Assembly (NCBI RefSeq): GCF_015062935.1
Contig: NZ_SUTM01000025.1
Location: forward strand, 1 to 35,604
Reading direction: 5' to 3'
From: Methanobrevibacter sp.
GTDB taxonomy: Archaea > Methanobacteriota > Methanobacteria > Methanobacteriales > Methanobacteriaceae
Length of the DNA: 35,604 nt
The position numbers and the translations under genes are program-made. Shown piece by piece: positions 17,883-27,322 of the stretch; the first letter of the stretch is position 1, and the number at the start of each line of letters is the position of its first letter. A model generated the notes under the pieces. It did not search any database. It was given only the letters and a program-made list of their open reading frames with translations, and had not been told where the DNA came from.

Positions 17883-18313
17883 TCTTCTTCATCATCGTTT
17901 GATGCTGTAAAACTAGCAAATGAATCTTCTTCTACAACATCTTTTAATTTTAATGTTTTTTGTACATCCATAGCTAATGCATTACAATCTGCTTTAATAG
18001 CTTCTAAATGTAATAATATTCTTTCTTTTTCTTGATTAATTCTTTCAATATTAGTATATGGGTAAGTGGATTCTTTAAGCATTTCATACTCAATAGTAGT
18101 GTATGGATAATCATTTAATTGTTTACAAACATTTTTTAAGACTTCTCCTAAAAATTTGTTCATTTCTACTTTTACCCTTTCCCTGATCATTTTGTCATCA
18201 TCAAGATTTTCTTTCATTAAACGTACAACTTCTGCTTTAGCAAAAGGTAATTTTTCTTCTTCTTCATCAACAAATTCTTCAGAAGTTTCTTCAATCATTT
18301 CTTCTTCAGACAT
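17873..18313 (-). CDS. Divergent histone-fold protein with acidic tails (inferred)
   Basis: This 146-residue protein has no certain annotation. Residues 1-21 are strongly acidic. Residues about 22-82, beginning [12 protein letters not shown], can be laid without gaps over the 61-residue archaeal histone core that begins LPIAP in HMfB. The predicted helix 1, long helix 2 and loop 2 fall in register, with the TI pair of the loop-2 RKTI motif in the same place (YTTI). The DNA-contacting Arg and Lys of loop 2 are replaced by Tyr and Thr, and the loop-1 arginine region is acidic. Residues about 85-125 look like a further long helix, possibly a coiled coil, then an acidic tail. I infer a non-canonical histone-fold protein that may act in protein-protein contacts rather than direct DNA wrapping. 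A GAGGTG ribosome site precedes the ATG. Confidence 0.5.
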   Translation of the reverse strand: MSEEEMIEETSEEFVDEEEEKLPFAKAEVVRLMKENLDDDKMIRERVKVEMNKFLGEVLKNVCKQLNDYPYTTIEYEMLKESTYPYTNIERINQEKERILLHLEAIKADCNALAMDVQKTLKLKDVVEEDSFASFTASNDDEEEEE

Positions 18314-18553
18314 GTTTACACCTCGTTTAATTAATTAAAAATATTGAATCATTAGATAAAATTTTAAAAAAATTATTATTTCATCAATATCTAACTATAA
18401 ATTTATCATAAGTTTTATTTAAAGGTTTTGATTAAATTAAAGAAATGGAGCAGTATTTGGCCAGTTATAGCAATAAGTATACAAATTATGAATCGTGAAA
18501 ATAATTATTTTAATACTTGCAAAATTTCGAAAAATCGTTTCAAAAAAAATAAA

Positions 18554-18579
18554 AAAGTAGCTCGAAAGCTACTTAAAAT
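18554..18579 (-). terminator. Terminator of the giant adhesin gene
   Basis: Read on the minus strand, a perfect 8-bp stem (18574-18567 with 18562-18555) with a 4-base loop lies directly after the adhesin stop codon and runs into a long T-rich tract (complement of the A tract from about 18542 to 18556). Confidence 0.8.
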
Positions 18580-21500
18580 CATCTTCTCTTCAATATATTC
18601 TTACCACAAACTGCACCCATACTAAAAACAAACAACAATATGATTACCATAAACGGATTACCTGAAACATGTTTTTTAAGAACAGATTCAGAATATTTAA
18701 TTAATTCTTCCTCATGATTTTTTACATGCTCTTTTTTAACATTATCTACAGGATTATGTTTATTGGAAACATTTATAGTTACAGTATCATTATTATTGTT
18801 CAAATCAGAGTCATAATTGTCACTTTTTGCAACAACATTATTATTTGCAGTTCCCGGTTTTTTAGCTATTGCATTGACTTTTAAGAATGCTGATTCACCA
18901 ACATCCAACTCATCCAATGACCAGACATTGTTCTCCTCATCAAAGTCACCCCCGCTAGCCTTAAATGACTTAAACAATAATGAATTATCCATAATCTCAC
19001 GAACTTCAACATTTTCTGCTTTATCAGGTCCGTTATTTGTCAGTTTAATGGAAAATTTAACCAAATCTCCCACTGAATACTTATATTTAGAAACTGTCTT
19101 TGTAATGGAGATGTCACTAGCAGGTCTCACAAATACAGACTCTTTAGCATCATTGTTGCTTAAATCAGGGTCAGTTTCACTAGCCCATACTTCAGCAGCA
19201 TTCACAAAATTGCCTGTAGCTTTGATTTTACATACAATTTCTAATTTTACGGATTGGCCGTTTAACAAATCACCAATATAGAATAGTGAATCTTCTAATT
19301 TTCCACCATACACATCAACAATCTCCAAACCTTTTGGAATTACATCACTTACAAATACATTGGATGCATCGTTAGGACCATTGTTTTTTACAATCAATGT
19401 CCATTTAATTAAATCCAAATAATTTGCTTGAGTAACATTGGCAAATTTAATTATTGACATGTCCGCAATTGGATTGACAGAAATTTTCTCACTATCATCG
19501 TTATTTGATTCATTCCAGTCATATTGTGATGGAATAACACTTACAATGTTTTCAATATCATTTAACCTATTTATTAAACAACGAAGCATCAGATATTGGC
19601 TTTCACCTAAACTTAAATGATTTAATTGCCAAATGCCATCATAATAAGTGCCTGCACTACAGCTGTAACTTATTAACTCTAAGCCGTCAGGCAATATATC
19701 AACCACCAATACATCATCACTGTCATCAGGACCGTTATTTGTAACAGTTATTGTCCATTCAACAATATCCCCATAATCAGGATATGAATTGTCTACGGTC
19801 TTTGTGACAGACAAATCTGAAGATTTTGGAACTGAAACAGTATTGTTATCAACATTATTGGACAAATCAGGATCATATTCATTGCCTTTGATTGTCGCAA
19901 CATTGGTTAAATCCCCAGTTTTTGTAACCTCACAAATCAATTCCAAAGTTTGGTTTTCACCAGGTTCAATGCAGCAAACCGCCCAGACACCATTGTCATA
20001 AAATCCTTTTGTTGCAGTGTAATTGACCATTTTTAAGCCTTCCGGCAAACTATCCTCAACATAAACCCCTGTAGCTTTATTTGGACCGTTATTGATGGCT
20101 ATTACTGTCCATTTAACAAACTGGAGATAATCAACAGTTGATTGATTTACCAATTTTATAACTTTTAAATCTGAAGCATTGGCAACTTTGATTGTTTTGT
20201 TATATTCATTATTGGATTTATTCCAGTCAAACTCTTTACCTGTGACTGATACATTATTGACAAATTCACCAGTTGCATTAACTCTGGAAATTATGTTTAA
20301 ATGTTTTGTTTCACCTTTACTTAAGGTTCCAACATTCCAAATACCAGAATTATGATTATATTTGCCATTTGAATCATCACTGCTCCATATTAATCCAACT
20401 GGAAGCAGGTCAGAAATGATAACTCCAGTAGCAGCATCAGGACCATTATTAGTCACAGTTATTGTCCATTTAACTAAATCCTGATAGTTTGGTGAAGATT
20501 CATTTACATGTTTTGTTACTGTTAAATCAGTTGCAGGTTTAACGAATATGGAAGCATTATCTCTATTATTGATAGGATTTTGATCAAACTCATTACCTTT
20601 GACGCTTGCAACATTAACGAAACTTCCAGTGACATTGACTCTAGTATAGATATCAACACTAACAGAACTGCCAACACCTAAACTGCCAATATCAATAACC
20701 CCTTTATTTAACGGTTTTGTGGAATTTAAATAAACAAAGCCCTTAGGCAAAGTATCATAAATTTTAACACCACTAGCAGCATTTGGACCATAATTAGTAA
20801 CAGTCAAAGTCCATTTAACAACATCAGTATAATTAACAACACTTTCACTAACAACTTTAACAACAGCCAAATCACAGGCCGGACTAACATTAACAACCTC
20901 AGAATCATAATTATTAGACATATCCCAATCAAACTCATTGCCGGAAACGCTAACAACATTCTCAATAACGCCAGTAGCATTAACCCTACAAACAACAGAC
21001 AAACTAGCAGTGCCACCATTACTTAAAGTTCCAACATTCCATACTCCGGAATTGTGATTATATTTCCCATTTGAATCATCATTAATCCAAATTAAAGTTT
21101 TTGGAAGTTTATCACTGACTTTTACTCCAGTAGCGGCATTCGGACCATTATTTGTAACAGTTATTGTCCATTTTATCAAATCGTTAATGTTTACTTCTGA
21201 AGCATTAACATCTTTAACAACACCTAAATCCGCTGCAGGTTTCACTAAAATGGAAGCATTGTCTCTGTTATTGATAGGATTTTGATCAAACTCATTACCT
21301 TTGACGCTTGCAACATTAACGAAACTTCCAGTGACATTGACTCTAGTATAGATATCAACACTAACAGAACTGCCAACACCTAAACTGCCAATATCAATAA
21401 CCCCTTTATTTAACGGTTTTGTGGAATTTAAATAAACAAAGCCCTTAGGCAAAGTATCATAAATTTTAACACCACTAGCAGCATTTGGACCATAATTAGT

Positions 21501-24500
21501 AACAGTCAAAGTCCATTTAACAACATCAGTATAATTAACAACACTTTCACTAACAACTTTAACAACAGCCAAATCACAGGCCGGACTAACATTAACAACC
21601 TCAGAATCATAATTATTAGACATATCCCAATCAAACTCATTGCCGGAAACGCTAACAACATTCTCAATAACGCCAGTAGCATTAACCCTACAAACAACAG
21701 ACAAACTAGCAGTACCTCTATTATTTAAAGTTCCAACATTCCAAATTCCAGTATTATTGTTATAGTTACCGCTTGATCTAACAAATATTAATGATTCTGG
21801 AAGAACTTCTTTAACTTTTACTTCAGTAGCTGTATTTGGACCATTATTTGTAACGGTAATTGTCCATTCAATTAAATCTCCCAAATCCGGCCTTGAATTA
21901 TTCACTGATTTTTTAATACCCAAATCGGATGCAGGTTTTATGAAAATGGAAGCATTGTCCTTATTATTGTCAGGATTATAATCATGTTGATTTCCTTTGA
22001 CGCTTGCAACATTAACAAAACTGCCAGTGATATTAGCTCTGCAGTAAATATCAACACTGACAGAACCGCCAACACCTAAACTACCAATGTCAACAACACC
22101 ATTATTTAACGGTTTGGTAGAATTCAAATAAATAAATCCATTAGGCAAAGTATCATAAATTTTAACACCACTAGCAGCATTTGGACCATAATTAGTAACA
22201 GTCAAAGTCCATTTAACAACATCAGTATAATTAACAACACTTTCACTAACAACTTTAACAATAGCTAAATCACATGCAGGATTAACCTTTATTTTGTCAC
22301 TATCTTGGTTATTTGATTTATTCCAATCGTATTGTTGTCCTGATACTGAAACTTCATTTTCAATAGTTCCGGTTGCATTAACTTTACATGTTATATGCAA
22401 TGTAGCGCTCTTGCCGTTATTTAATGTACCGATGTTCCATACTCCAGTTTCATGATTATACTTCCCATTTGAATCATCACTATCCCAGATTAAAGATTTT
22501 GGAAGCAAATCGTTTGCAATTACTCTTGTTGCAACATCAGGACCGTTATTTGTAACAGTTATTGTCCATTTTACAAAATCGCCCATATTGACAGTAGTCA
22601 CATTAACAGTTTTTACGACAGCAAGATCAGCTGCTGAATCAACATTTATCTTAGATTGGTCGTGGTTGTTTGTTATATTGTAATCATATTCATCAGCTGT
22701 AACATTTACATTGTTAACAATTTCCCCTGTTTTGTTAATCTGGGTCTTGATTGTGACAATATAAATTTCACCCACTTCCAAAAAGTCAATTGTTAAAGTA
22801 CCGGTTTTCGGATTATAATCTCCATTTGTATTGTCTTCCAACCAGATTAATCCATCAGGTAAAATATCCCTTACAACAACATTTGTTGCGTTACTTGGAC
22901 CGTTATTTGTAATATTCAATGTCCAGATAACAATGTCATCATAATTTATAACTTCAGGAGAAACGGATTTTCTGACTTTATCATCTACCTGTGCAGTTAC
23001 TGTGAATGTTGTTGAGTTGGTAATTGATTTATAATATGTATCTTCAAAATGCATTGCAGTTACATAGTATTTTCCAACTTTTAGATTGTTTAAATTATCA
23101 CTAACTTCACCAAACACATTAGAATTTAATGTTTTATTGTAAACAATGCTGCCGTCTTCATGTTTTACTGTTAATAATATCCCCATATTGTATTCACAGT
23201 CATCCTGATATAACTTATCTTGAGTATTTGCTCCTGAAACTGGAGTCTGGCCGTCAATATTTATGTAGGTGTTATCCGCAGCATTGTATATTGCATTGGA
23301 TACGGCTAAATTTCCGTATTTTCCAATGTTGTTACCACCATGAATAATTGAGCCTATTGTTTCGGTTTCGCCGAAGTAAATATCTTTTGCATAAATAGGC
23401 AATGCATAAACCCATGCCTGATTTTGGTATAATGTGTTATTGGTTAATTTTAAATCAAATCCTGACTTATCATAATAGATTGCACTACCGTTTCTTGCAG
23501 TATTATAACTGAAATCATTATCTTTAACTATTGCATAAGTACTGTTGATGTATATTGCACCACCCAATCCGTCATTTAATTTACTGACGTCAGGAATTGC
23601 ATCATTTGAAATAAATGAAGAACCTGCAATATTGGTGTTTGTTCCATTTATAAAAACCGCACCTCCATCAATATTTGCAATGTTATTGTTAAATGATGAA
23701 TCATCAATATTTACTGATTTTGCATTTATACAAACAGCCCCACCATATGTTGAAGCATTGTTATTGTTGAATTTACAATCTTTAACATTAACATTCATAC
23801 CGTTTAATTGTATGGCTCCACCAATTGGAGCAGCATTTCCATCAAAATCACATTGAACAATGTCTAAATCCATTGTTGAATATAAGTATCCTGTTGCTAA
23901 TGCCCCACCATAATATCTAGCGTAATTATCCATAAATGTACAATTTTTAATCAATCCTGAAGCGTGGTAGGTTAATGCTCCACCCTGAGATGCGGAGTTA
24001 TTGATAAAGATACAATTTTGATAAATTGTACCGTTACGTACACATCCTGCACCCCCATGTGCCCAACTGCTATCAGAATCTACATGATTATTTATAAATT
24101 TACATCCAGAGACTGTTACTCTTGCTTTATAATCATCCAATCCAACTTGAATTGCACCACCATATGGAACATAACCCCTAGGATCACCATAAGCACTGTT
24201 TGAATCAAATAAACAATTTTCAACAATAGAATTATCTCCATAGACCTCTAATGCACCTGAGCTAACCAGAGCATGATTAGATATGAACTGACAGTTTTTT
24301 ACTTTCATATTAACTGCAGTCACATTGTCTCCCATCGTGGAAACTGCACCTCCTCTCAACGCAGCATTACCCTTAAAAATACAATTCGTAAACTCTATGT
24401 TTTTTGTCTCAATTCTAATAGCACCACCTAATCCTGACGTATTTCCATTAATAAATTTGATATTATTGAATGTGGATCCTGCCGCAGACGCATTGAGAAA

Positions 24501-24956
24501 CATTATCTGAGACATTCCCTTACCGTTCAGTGTTGCAGTCGAATCTGCAGTAAAAAATATTTTTTTGTTCACCACGATTTTATCATACTTCTTTTCTGCA
24601 TTATATGTGCCACTTAATTTTAATGTATCCCCACTATTGGCACTTTTAATTGCTTTTCTAATATCTGCAAAAGTATTTCCAGAAACAGGAGTTATTTTTG
24701 CTCCTAAAAGTTCATTGTTTTCATCAACACTTAACGAATAATCACTTTCAACATTCATAGTCAATATTTCATCATGAGAATTTTCTAGTTTATCTTCAAT
24801 ATTTAATTCACTCCCCATTCCAAAATCACTCTGATTTAAATCCAGAGCATAAATGTTATCCATACTTACCCCAACAGAAGTAACTACTAAAATAACAAAC
24901 AACAGTGAAATTAGAAAGTGATTGCTAATAGCTGTTTTTTTACTATTTTTAAACAT
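18579..24956 (-). CDS. Giant DUF11-repeat adhesin with beta-helix
   Basis: This 2125-residue surface protein begins with a signal or membrane segment (about residues 12-36). A beta-helix domain of repeated GGA(I/V)-NCxF-NN turns spans about 75-520 and an Ig-like stretch about 590-655. About twelve tandem DUF11 domains (about 655-2055) follow, each roughly 115 residues and marked by DLxVxKxV, W(T/S)(I/L)xVTNxGP, LPxGL and YDxxxSNNxD. The protein ends with a charged linker, a membrane helix (about 2098-2118) and a KRR stop-transfer end. DUF11 arrays act as stalks in archaeal and bacterial surface proteins, so the beta-helix is probably displayed away from the wall to bind a partner cell or glycan. 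The start is preceded by AGGTGATT (24962-24969). Part of the repeat array is internally duplicated almost without change (see repeats). The partner is unknown. Confidence 0.92.
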   Translation of the reverse strand: MFKNSKKTAISNHFLISLLFVILVVTSVGVSMDNIYALDLNQSDFGMGSELNIEDKLENSHDEILTMNVESDYSLSVDENNELLGAKITPVSGNTFADIRKAIKSANSGDTLKLSGTYNAEKKYDKIVVNKKIFFTADSTATLNGKGMSQIMFLNASAAGSTFNNIKFINGNTSGLGGAIRIETKNIEFTNCIFKGNAALRGGAVSTMGDNVTAVNMKVKNCQFISNHALVSSGALEVYGDNSIVENCLFDSNSAYGDPRGYVPYGGAIQVGLDDYKARVTVSGCKFINNHVDSDSSWAHGGAGCVRNGTIYQNCIFINNSASQGGALTYHASGLIKNCTFMDNYARYYGGALATGYLYSTMDLDIVQCDFDGNAAPIGGAIQLNGMNVNVKDCKFNNNNASTYGGAVCINAKSVNIDDSSFNNNIANIDGGAVFINGTNTNIAGSSFISNDAIPDVSKLNDGLGGAIYINSTYAIVKDNDFSYNTARNGSAIYYDKSGFDLKLTNNTLYQNQAWVYALPIYAKDIYFGETETIGSIIHGGNNIGKYGNLAVSNAIYNAADNTYINIDGQTPVSGANTQDKLYQDDCEYNMGILLTVKHEDGSIVYNKTLNSNVFGEVSDNLNNLKVGKYYVTAMHFEDTYYKSITNSTTFTVTAQVDDKVRKSVSPEVINYDDIVIWTLNITNNGPSNATNVVVRDILPDGLIWLEDNTNGDYNPKTGTLTIDFLEVGEIYIVTIKTQINKTGEIVNNVNVTADEYDYNITNNHDQSKINVDSAADLAVVKTVNVTTVNMGDFVKWTITVTNNGPDVATRVIANDLLPKSLIWDSDDSNGKYNHETGVWNIGTLNNGKSATLHITCKVNATGTIENEVSVSGQQYDWNKSNNQDSDKIKVNPACDLAIVKVVSESVVNYTDVVKWTLTVTNYGPNAASGVKIYDTLPNGFIYLNSTKPLNNGVVDIGSLGVGGSVSVDIYCRANITGSFVNVASVKGNQHDYNPDNNKDNASIFIKPASDLGIKKSVNNSRPDLGDLIEWTITVTNNGPNTATEVKVKEVLPESLIFVRSSGNYNNNTGIWNVGTLNNRGTASLSVVCRVNATGVIENVVSVSGNEFDWDMSNNYDSEVVNVSPACDLAVVKVVSESVVNYTDVVKWTLTVTNYGPNAASGVKIYDTLPKGFVYLNSTKPLNKGVIDIGSLGVGSSVSVDIYTRVNVTGSFVNVASVKGNEFDQNPINNRDNASILVKPAADLGVVKDVNASEVNINDLIKWTITVTNNGPNAATGVKVSDKLPKTLIWINDDSNGKYNHNSGVWNVGTLSNGGTASLSVVCRVNATGVIENVVSVSGNEFDWDMSNNYDSEVVNVSPACDLAVVKVVSESVVNYTDVVKWTLTVTNYGPNAASGVKIYDTLPKGFVYLNSTKPLNKGVIDIGSLGVGSSVSVDIYTRVNVTGSFVNVASVKGNEFDQNPINNRDNASIFVKPATDLTVTKHVNESSPNYQDLVKWTITVTNNGPDAATGVIISDLLPVGLIWSSDDSNGKYNHNSGIWNVGTLSKGETKHLNIISRVNATGEFVNNVSVTGKEFDWNKSNNEYNKTIKVANASDLKVIKLVNQSTVDYLQFVKWTVIAINNGPNKATGVYVEDSLPEGLKMVNYTATKGFYDNGVWAVCCIEPGENQTLELICEVTKTGDLTNVATIKGNEYDPDLSNNVDNNTVSVPKSSDLSVTKTVDNSYPDYGDIVEWTITVTNNGPDDSDDVLVVDILPDGLELISYSCSAGTYYDGIWQLNHLSLGESQYLMLRCLINRLNDIENIVSVIPSQYDWNESNNDDSEKISVNPIADMSIIKFANVTQANYLDLIKWTLIVKNNGPNDASNVFVSDVIPKGLEIVDVYGGKLEDSLFYIGDLLNGQSVKLEIVCKIKATGNFVNAAEVWASETDPDLSNNDAKESVFVRPASDISITKTVSKYKYSVGDLVKFSIKLTNNGPDKAENVEVREIMDNSLLFKSFKASGGDFDEENNVWSLDELDVGESAFLKVNAIAKKPGTANNNVVAKSDNYDSDLNNNNDTVTINVSNKHNPVDNVKKEHVKNHEEELIKYSESVLKKHVSGNPFMVIILLFVFSMGAVCGKNILKRR
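20566..21011 (-). repeat. Direct repeat copy 1 in the DUF11 array (446 bp)
   Basis: By eye this segment is base-for-base the same as 21268-21713, offset by 702 bp. It codes for the DUF11 unit with DLAVVKVVSESVVNY and its flanks. The 702-bp period equals 234 codons, or two DUF11 domains, so the duplicated unit is a domain pair and keeps the reading frame. Confidence 0.9.
21268..21713 (-). repeat. Direct repeat copy 2 in the DUF11 array (446 bp)
   Basis: This is the second copy of the 446-bp segment. A shorter stretch of the same unit, 22141-22261 (121 bp), also matches 21445-21565 exactly, while the rest of that third unit has diverged. The mix of identity and divergence points to recent duplication or gene conversion. 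Confidence 0.9.
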
Positions 24957-25422
24957 ATTTAATCACCTAATTTCGAGGACAATTACATACCATTAATTAG
25001 GAAAACTATTAACCAGCAATTAAACTTTTTATTTTAGGTTAGTTTTTTGAAATAATAATTTTAACCCATTGAATTTAAAAATGATTGATAATTTAATGGA
25101 ATAACTCTTATCGAGACATCCAACACAAAATATTTCACCAGAATATTTTGACAAAAATTAAACAATTATTTTCAATTCAACATATCGAATTAAATTTTCA
25201 CAAAATCCTATTAAATTGAACTTAAAATAAAAGATAATCTTTCTAAATCCTCAAATTACTTATTAAAAAACAATGTATTTAAATTTATGCTTTAAACTGA
25301 ATTTAAATTGATAAAATAAAAAAATATGATAGTATAAAAGAAATTTAATAAAAATAAATCAATAAAATATTTTAATTATAAAAATAATAACTAAATATTA
25401 ATCAAAGTTAAGGTACAGAGAT
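24957..25422. other. AT-rich divergent intergenic region (466 bp)
   Basis: The gap between the divergent adhesin and pseudomurein-binding genes holds no open reading frame worth naming and no GC-rich island that would suggest a structural RNA. It must contain promoters in both directions. The adhesin ribosome site lies at 24962-24969, and a weak AAGGT/AGAG element precedes the ATG at 25423. One clear 9-bp inverted repeat is present (25126-25150). Many A/T runs make TATA boxes impossible to assign with confidence. Confidence 0.6.
25126..25150. promoter_or_regulatory. Inverted repeat in the divergent adhesin intergenic region
   Basis: CAAAATATT (25126-25134) and AATATTTTG (25142-25150) form a perfect 9-bp inverted repeat around a 7-base spacer. 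It lies about 170 bases upstream of the adhesin and 270 bases upstream of the other gene, so it could be a regulator site shared by the divergent surface genes. Confidence 0.35.
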
Positions 25423-26556
25423 ATGAAAAAGAAAATTGCAATACTACTATTAGCATTATTAATTGTCTCACCAATGGTTCAGGGAGTTACCGCATCCAAA
25501 ACAGTGTTCATAACTTCCGATAACCTCATAGACCATGATACTGACGTTGATATGCTGAATTCAATTAAAAAGTACATAGAAGAAATTAGTGGAGGTGAAC
25601 TTCAAGTAATTGTTGACAACCAGGCACCTTCACCAGGAGAAGGATATCGGGCAATTCAAGTAACAAGTGATGTAAGCATATGTTTAGCCGCATGTGATGC
25701 AGGGAATTTCTTACAATTAGCAACAGCTACAAAAGATACCAATAAACAAATTGTTTTAGTGAATACTGGAGATTATGATTTGGATAATCACACCAATTAC
25801 CTTAGACGTGCTTGGGATGACAATTATTCCAATGAAACATTTATGGGAATGCATGATCCAGGAACATTCCTAAAAAATGATGGAATATACTACATCCAGC
25901 CATTAAAAGAATTCCCAGACAATGGAAGAAACGGTTATATCGACAGATACGATGACAAAATGAACGAACAAATAGCTAAGGAAATTGTTGACATAGTCAA
26001 TGCACATGGAAATGATACAAAGATATTCAGTGACAATATGATTGTATCAAACAAGATAGCTCCAAGCACTCTCGCAAATGCAAGTAAAGCACTGATTGCC
26101 AGTAACGATACTCAAATGAATGGCACTTATGGAAATTACTCAGCGGCACAGTTGCTTTATCAAGCAAGTTCCTATTTGAATGGAAATGGATTGGATATTC
26201 CAAAGGCAATGGCCGGACCTGAAAATCCTATGGGCATTTCATTTTTAGTAAAAGACAAATATTCAATTTATGATTATATAAATATGGCAGGAATAGTTAG
26301 AAATTATATGGATGCAAATGGACGTGCCCCAGACTCAATTGAGTACGAGGGAGCACATATAGGTTATTATGATCTGCTTTATAATTTTGCTAAAATAACC
26401 CAAAACCATACTGATGCAAAACATATGGGCTTTAATAAAGAATATAGTTTCGATAAAGTCAATGATTCATTCTTACTCAAAGCATTCCCATTCATATTGA
26501 TTTTATTCGTATTATTCATTGCATATTTAGGATATAGAAGATTTAGAAAATATTAA
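25423..26556 (+). CDS. Membrane-anchored protein with pseudomurein-binding repeat
   Basis: This 377-residue exported protein has a signal peptide (about residues 1-25, KKKIAILLLALLIVS core). An N-terminal alpha/beta-looking domain of about 200 residues (TVFITSDN onward) is not one I recognise. One pseudomurein-binding repeat lies at about residues 280-325, with the pattern IYDYINMAG then VRNYMDANGRAPDSI. A C-terminal membrane helix (about 350-371) ends in a basic tail. Such repeats hold proteins to the pseudomurein wall of Methanobacteriales. The protein would thus be fixed both to the membrane and to the wall, and the N-terminal domain is the likely functional part. Possible N-glycosylation sequons (Asn-x-Thr/Ser) are frequent. 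It is divergent from the giant adhesin. Confidence 0.78.
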   Translation: MKKKIAILLLALLIVSPMVQGVTASKTVFITSDNLIDHDTDVDMLNSIKKYIEEISGGELQVIVDNQAPSPGEGYRAIQVTSDVSICLAACDAGNFLQLATATKDTNKQIVLVNTGDYDLDNHTNYLRRAWDDNYSNETFMGMHDPGTFLKNDGIYYIQPLKEFPDNGRNGYIDRYDDKMNEQIAKEIVDIVNAHGNDTKIFSDNMIVSNKIAPSTLANASKALIASNDTQMNGTYGNYSAAQLLYQASSYLNGNGLDIPKAMAGPENPMGISFLVKDKYSIYDYINMAGIVRNYMDANGRAPDSIEYEGAHIGYYDLLYNFAKITQNHTDAKHMGFNKEYSFDKVNDSFLLKAFPFILILFVLFIAYLGYRRFRKY

Positions 26557-26617
26557 AAATAAAAAGTAATATAAATTTAACAGTAGCAAAAAGAATTACA
26601 AAATAGAAGTGAAATTT

Positions 26618-27301
26618 ATGAAAAGATATATTTCAGAATTAATCGGAACAATGGTACTTGTTCTTTTCGGATGTGGAAGTGCAGCTATAGCCGGTTCCGT
26701 ATTAGGTAACCTCGGAATTGCATTAGCATTCGGTTTATCTATCGTGGCTATGGCTTATGTGATTGGAGACATCTCCGGATGTCACGTCAATCCTGCTGTT
26801 TCAATAGGCATGTGGATTGATGGAAGAATGGAAACAAAAGATTTAATCATGTACATCGTTTTCCAATGTATCGGAGCAATCATAGGTATTGCAATCCTTG
26901 CTGTTATAATTAACTCCGCTCCAAGCCTTGGAGGATATATGGCTACTGGATTAGGTCAAAATGGATTCGGATCTGCATCAAGTGTCGGACTTAATGTAGT
27001 CGGAGCCATAATTGTCGAAATAATATTAACCTTTGTATTTGTATTTACTGTACTTGGAGTCACTAAAAAAGCAGAAAACGGAGCGGTTGCAGGTATTGTA
27101 ATAGGTTTAACTCTTGCATTCGTACATATACTAGGTATTCCATTAACAGGTACTTCAGTTAACCCTGCAAGAAGTTTAGCTCCAGCACTGTTCCTTGGAG
27201 GACAAGCATTACAACAAGTTTGGGTATTTATTTTAGCTCCAATTATTGGTGCAATAATTGCCGGTTTGTTACACAAAGGATTAATATCAGAGGATGCTTA
27301 A
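26618..27301 (+). CDS. aqpM: Aquaporin (AqpM-like MIP channel)
   Basis: This six-helix MIP-family channel of about 227 residues contains both signature half-helix motifs: NPA in GCHVNPAVSIG and NPA in GTSVNPARSLAP. The length and the N-terminus (KRYISELIGTMVLVLFGCGSAAI) agree with the archaeal aquaporin AqpM of Methanothermobacter, which passes water and, less readily, glycerol and perhaps dissolved gases. A GTG at 26609 is in frame, but it sits in the AGAAGTGA ribosome site; the ATG at 26618 is the better start. It follows the pseudomurein-binding gene by 61 bases with no clear terminator between them, and is convergent with the nitroreductase gene. Confidence 0.92.
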   Translation: MKRYISELIGTMVLVLFGCGSAAIAGSVLGNLGIALAFGLSIVAMAYVIGDISGCHVNPAVSIGMWIDGRMETKDLIMYIVFQCIGAIIGIAILAVIINSAPSLGGYMATGLGQNGFGSASSVGLNVVGAIIVEIILTFVFVFTVLGVTKKAENGAVAGIVIGLTLAFVHILGIPLTGTSVNPARSLAPALFLGGQALQQVWVFILAPIIGAIIAGLLHKGLISEDA

Positions 27302-27322
27302 ATCCTCTCATTTTTCTTTTTT

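Noticed and set aside
18428-18625. Plus-strand 65-codon open frame downstream of the adhesin
   Set aside because: It overlaps the adhesin terminator and 3' end, has no good ribosome site, and its composition is that of AT-rich spacer.
20804-21697. Two similar hydrophobic minus-strand open frames (20804-21019 and 21506-21697) that look like membrane proteins
   Set aside because: They are out-of-frame readings of the duplicated DUF11 units; their similarity only reflects the 702-bp repeat.
18590-22990. Regularly spaced repeats considered as a possible CRISPR-like array
   Set aside because: The units are in-frame coding DUF11 domains of about 350 bp with no short repeat-spacer structure.
24957-25422. 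The 466-bp intergenic gap considered as a hidden non-coding RNA gene
   Set aside because: There is no GC-rich island or stable long hairpin, as structural RNAs in AT-rich archaea usually show; only one short inverted repeat was found.
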